From assembly GCA_943370145.1 (NCBI GenBank), contig CALRPY020000041.1, forward strand, positions 1 through 38,951: a stretch of 38,951 nt of DNA, in the 5' to 3' direction. The notes beneath the pieces are model-generated. The model had not been told where the DNA came from. It saw only the letters and a program-made list of their open reading frames with translations, and searched no databases. Positions 37,854-38,951 of this stretch are shown here, one piece after another (position 1 is the stretch's first letter; every line of letters begins with the position of its first letter). This DNA is from Ga0077536 sp943370145 (GTDB lineage: Bacteria; Pseudomonadota; Gammaproteobacteria; Ga0077536). Made by a program: the position numbers and the translations under genes.

Positions 37854-38951
37854 GTCAAAGCGCCTGGCGCGGCCAGCGCGGTTGCGAGCGCGCCGTGCAG
37901 TTGCGCGGGATCGAGGCGCAGCCAGCGCGCGCAGACGTGCTGGTCGGGGCGCAGCAGGTACGCGGCCCCGTCATTCCGAACGCCATAGCGCGCCCGGCAG
38001 CGCCCGGCGGGATCGGCCAGGCTCGAATTGGCGCCTGCGACGACCGGTTGCGCGCCGATTGCCGTCACTCGCAGCGGAATGCCGCGGGCCCGAATCGCGT
38101 CAATCGTCGCAATCAGCCGCGCGGGCAGGCTTGCCGCGTCGGTGAAGCACAGCAGGTCGAAAGCACCGCCGAGATGATCGAGCAGGTAGTCGTGCGCGCC
38201 CAGCCTCACGTTCGGCGCCGCGGCGCCATGGGCCGGGCCGGCGCTGAAGGCGTCGTCGTCATCGGTCGCGCAGTTCAGCGCGGACCCCGTGTACTCGTGC
38301 GGCCGTGACGTACGCCAGTGGTAGAGGGGGCGCACGAATTCCTGTGTCAGTGACAGCGACAGCACCGCGTCACGCAGCAGGCGCCAGCCGCGTCCGGGCG
38401 GCGTCATGAAGCGCGTGCTCTTGCCGGCCTCCTCGATGATCTCGCGGGCAGCGCCGACGCGTTCGTCACTGTAGTTCCCCAACAGTGTTCCGCCCGCCAG
38501 TTCCTTGACGACGAAGGCGAGCCGCCAGCCCAGGGCTTGCGCATCCTGGAAGGCCGTGTTCGCGCCCCGCACGCCGAAGATGGGCAGCAGGTGCGCGGCG
38601 TCACCGGCGAACAGCACCCGGCCGTGGACATAGCTGGCGAGCGTGAGCGCGCGCGCCGAGTACACCGAGCACCAGTCGAGCGCCCAGGGAATGCCGCCAT
38701 GGCCGATCATCGCAAGCTGTGCGTCGATACGCGCCGCGAGCGCGGCGGGCGCCAGCGCATCCGCGGGCGTCTCGCCAGGGGGAAGCTGGTAGTCCACGCG
38801 CCAGATGCCGTGCGGCTCGCGATGCATCAGCACCGTGTTGCCGCGGTTCCAGGATGGGTCGAAGAACGCGAGGCGCTCGGTCGGCAAGGGGAGATCGACC
38901 CGGATGTCCGCGATCACGAACAGGCCTTCGTAGGAGTCGCCTTCCAGCTCG
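37850..38951 (-). CDS. FAD-dependent aromatic hydroxylase-like monooxygenase, 5' end outside window
   Basis: At least 366 residues seen; the frame is open to the right edge, so the start and N-terminal FAD Rossmann motif lie outside the window (the GTG at 38917 is an internal codon). The visible part has the second FAD motif GDAAHLLPIFGVRGANTAFQDAQALGWRLAFV, typical of class A flavoprotein hydroxylases (PF01494) such as 3-(3-hydroxyphenyl)propionate hydroxylase MhpA, followed by a thioredoxin-like C-terminal domain (about the last 130 residues, ending LRPDQHVCARW). It is followed by the DUF2783 gene with 4-bp overlap. Substrate is unknown, probably a phenolic or aromatic acid. Confidence 0.88.
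   Translation of the reverse strand, partial: ELEGDSYEGLFVIADIRVDLPLPTERLAFFDPSWNRGNTVLMHREPHGIWRVDYQLPPGETPADALAPAALAARIDAQLAMIGHGGIPWALDWCSVYSARALTLASYVHGRVLFAGDAAHLLPIFGVRGANTAFQDAQALGWRLAFVVKELAGGTLLGNYSDERVGAAREIIEEAGKSTRFMTPPGRGWRLLRDAVLSLSLTQEFVRPLYHWRTSRPHEYTGSALNCATDDDDAFSAGPAHGAAAPNVRLGAHDYLLDHLGGAFDLLCFTDAASLPARLIATIDAIRARGIPLRVTAIGAQPVVAGANSSLADPAGRCRARYGVRNDGAAYLLRPDQHVCARWLRLDPAQLHGALATALAAPGALT

Overview
The window is a GC-rich chromosomal segment from a proteobacterium, most likely a gammaproteobacterium. The order uvrC-pgsA-tRNA-Gly(GCC)-tRNA-Cys(GCA) is the classic gammaproteobacterial arrangement. The set of outer-membrane porins, lipoproteins, TolC/HlyD-type proteins and Kup fits a Gram-negative envelope. 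Two Baeyer-Villiger monooxygenases and an aromatic-ring-hydroxylase-like flavoprotein suggest an environmental degrader of cyclic ketones, steroids or aromatics. No phage, insertion sequence or CRISPR array was seen.

Region 1 (1-6.2 kb) is a loose set of small stress-type genes with long intergenic gaps: a short-repeat patch, a membrane-anchored unknown, a collagen-like lipoprotein, a DUF3309 membrane peptide, a cysteine-repeat secreted protein with a damaged N-terminus, an M48 lipoprotein metalloprotease, a CsbD-like protein, a PRC-barrel protein and a dodecin. Region 2 (6.9-11.8 kb) has an orphan acetolactate-synthase-type ThDP enzyme, a two-gene unit of a cyclic-nucleotide-binding-domain protein and a yeast-type cytosine deaminase, and the first BVMO.

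Region 3 (11.8-16.0 kb) is a three-gene operon with 4-bp overlaps that looks like a type I secretion system (ABC exporter, HlyD adaptor, TolC channel). The ATPase domain of the ABC protein has lost every catalytic motif (Walker A, Q-loop, signature, Walker B, H-loop) while keeping the overall domain. This pseudo-ATPase exporter locus is the most unusual system in the window. Region 4 (16.2-25.8 kb) is envelope and ion related: a tandem universal stress protein, an OprO/P-type porin preceded by a Pho-box-like triple repeat, a TorF-type porin preceded by a perfect sigma-54 promoter and an extremely AT-rich block, a SulP anion transporter, an alginate-export-type outer-membrane protein, a beta-carbonic anhydrase, a small secreted protein and a periplasmic retropepsin-like protease. 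SulP plus carbonic anhydrase suggests bicarbonate handling.

Region 5 (25.9-34.7 kb) is housekeeping: a Nudix hydrolase, an overlapping operon UDG (family 5)-uvrC-pgsA, two tRNAs whose promoter overlaps the pgsA stop codon, Kup, two small lipoproteins (one with a duplicated BamE-like module) and a patatin-like phospholipase downstream of a 12-G homopolymer. Region 6 (34.8-38.95 kb) is catabolic: a second BVMO divergent from an AraC-type regulator, then a DUF2783 protein coupled to a flavin monooxygenase that runs off the right edge.
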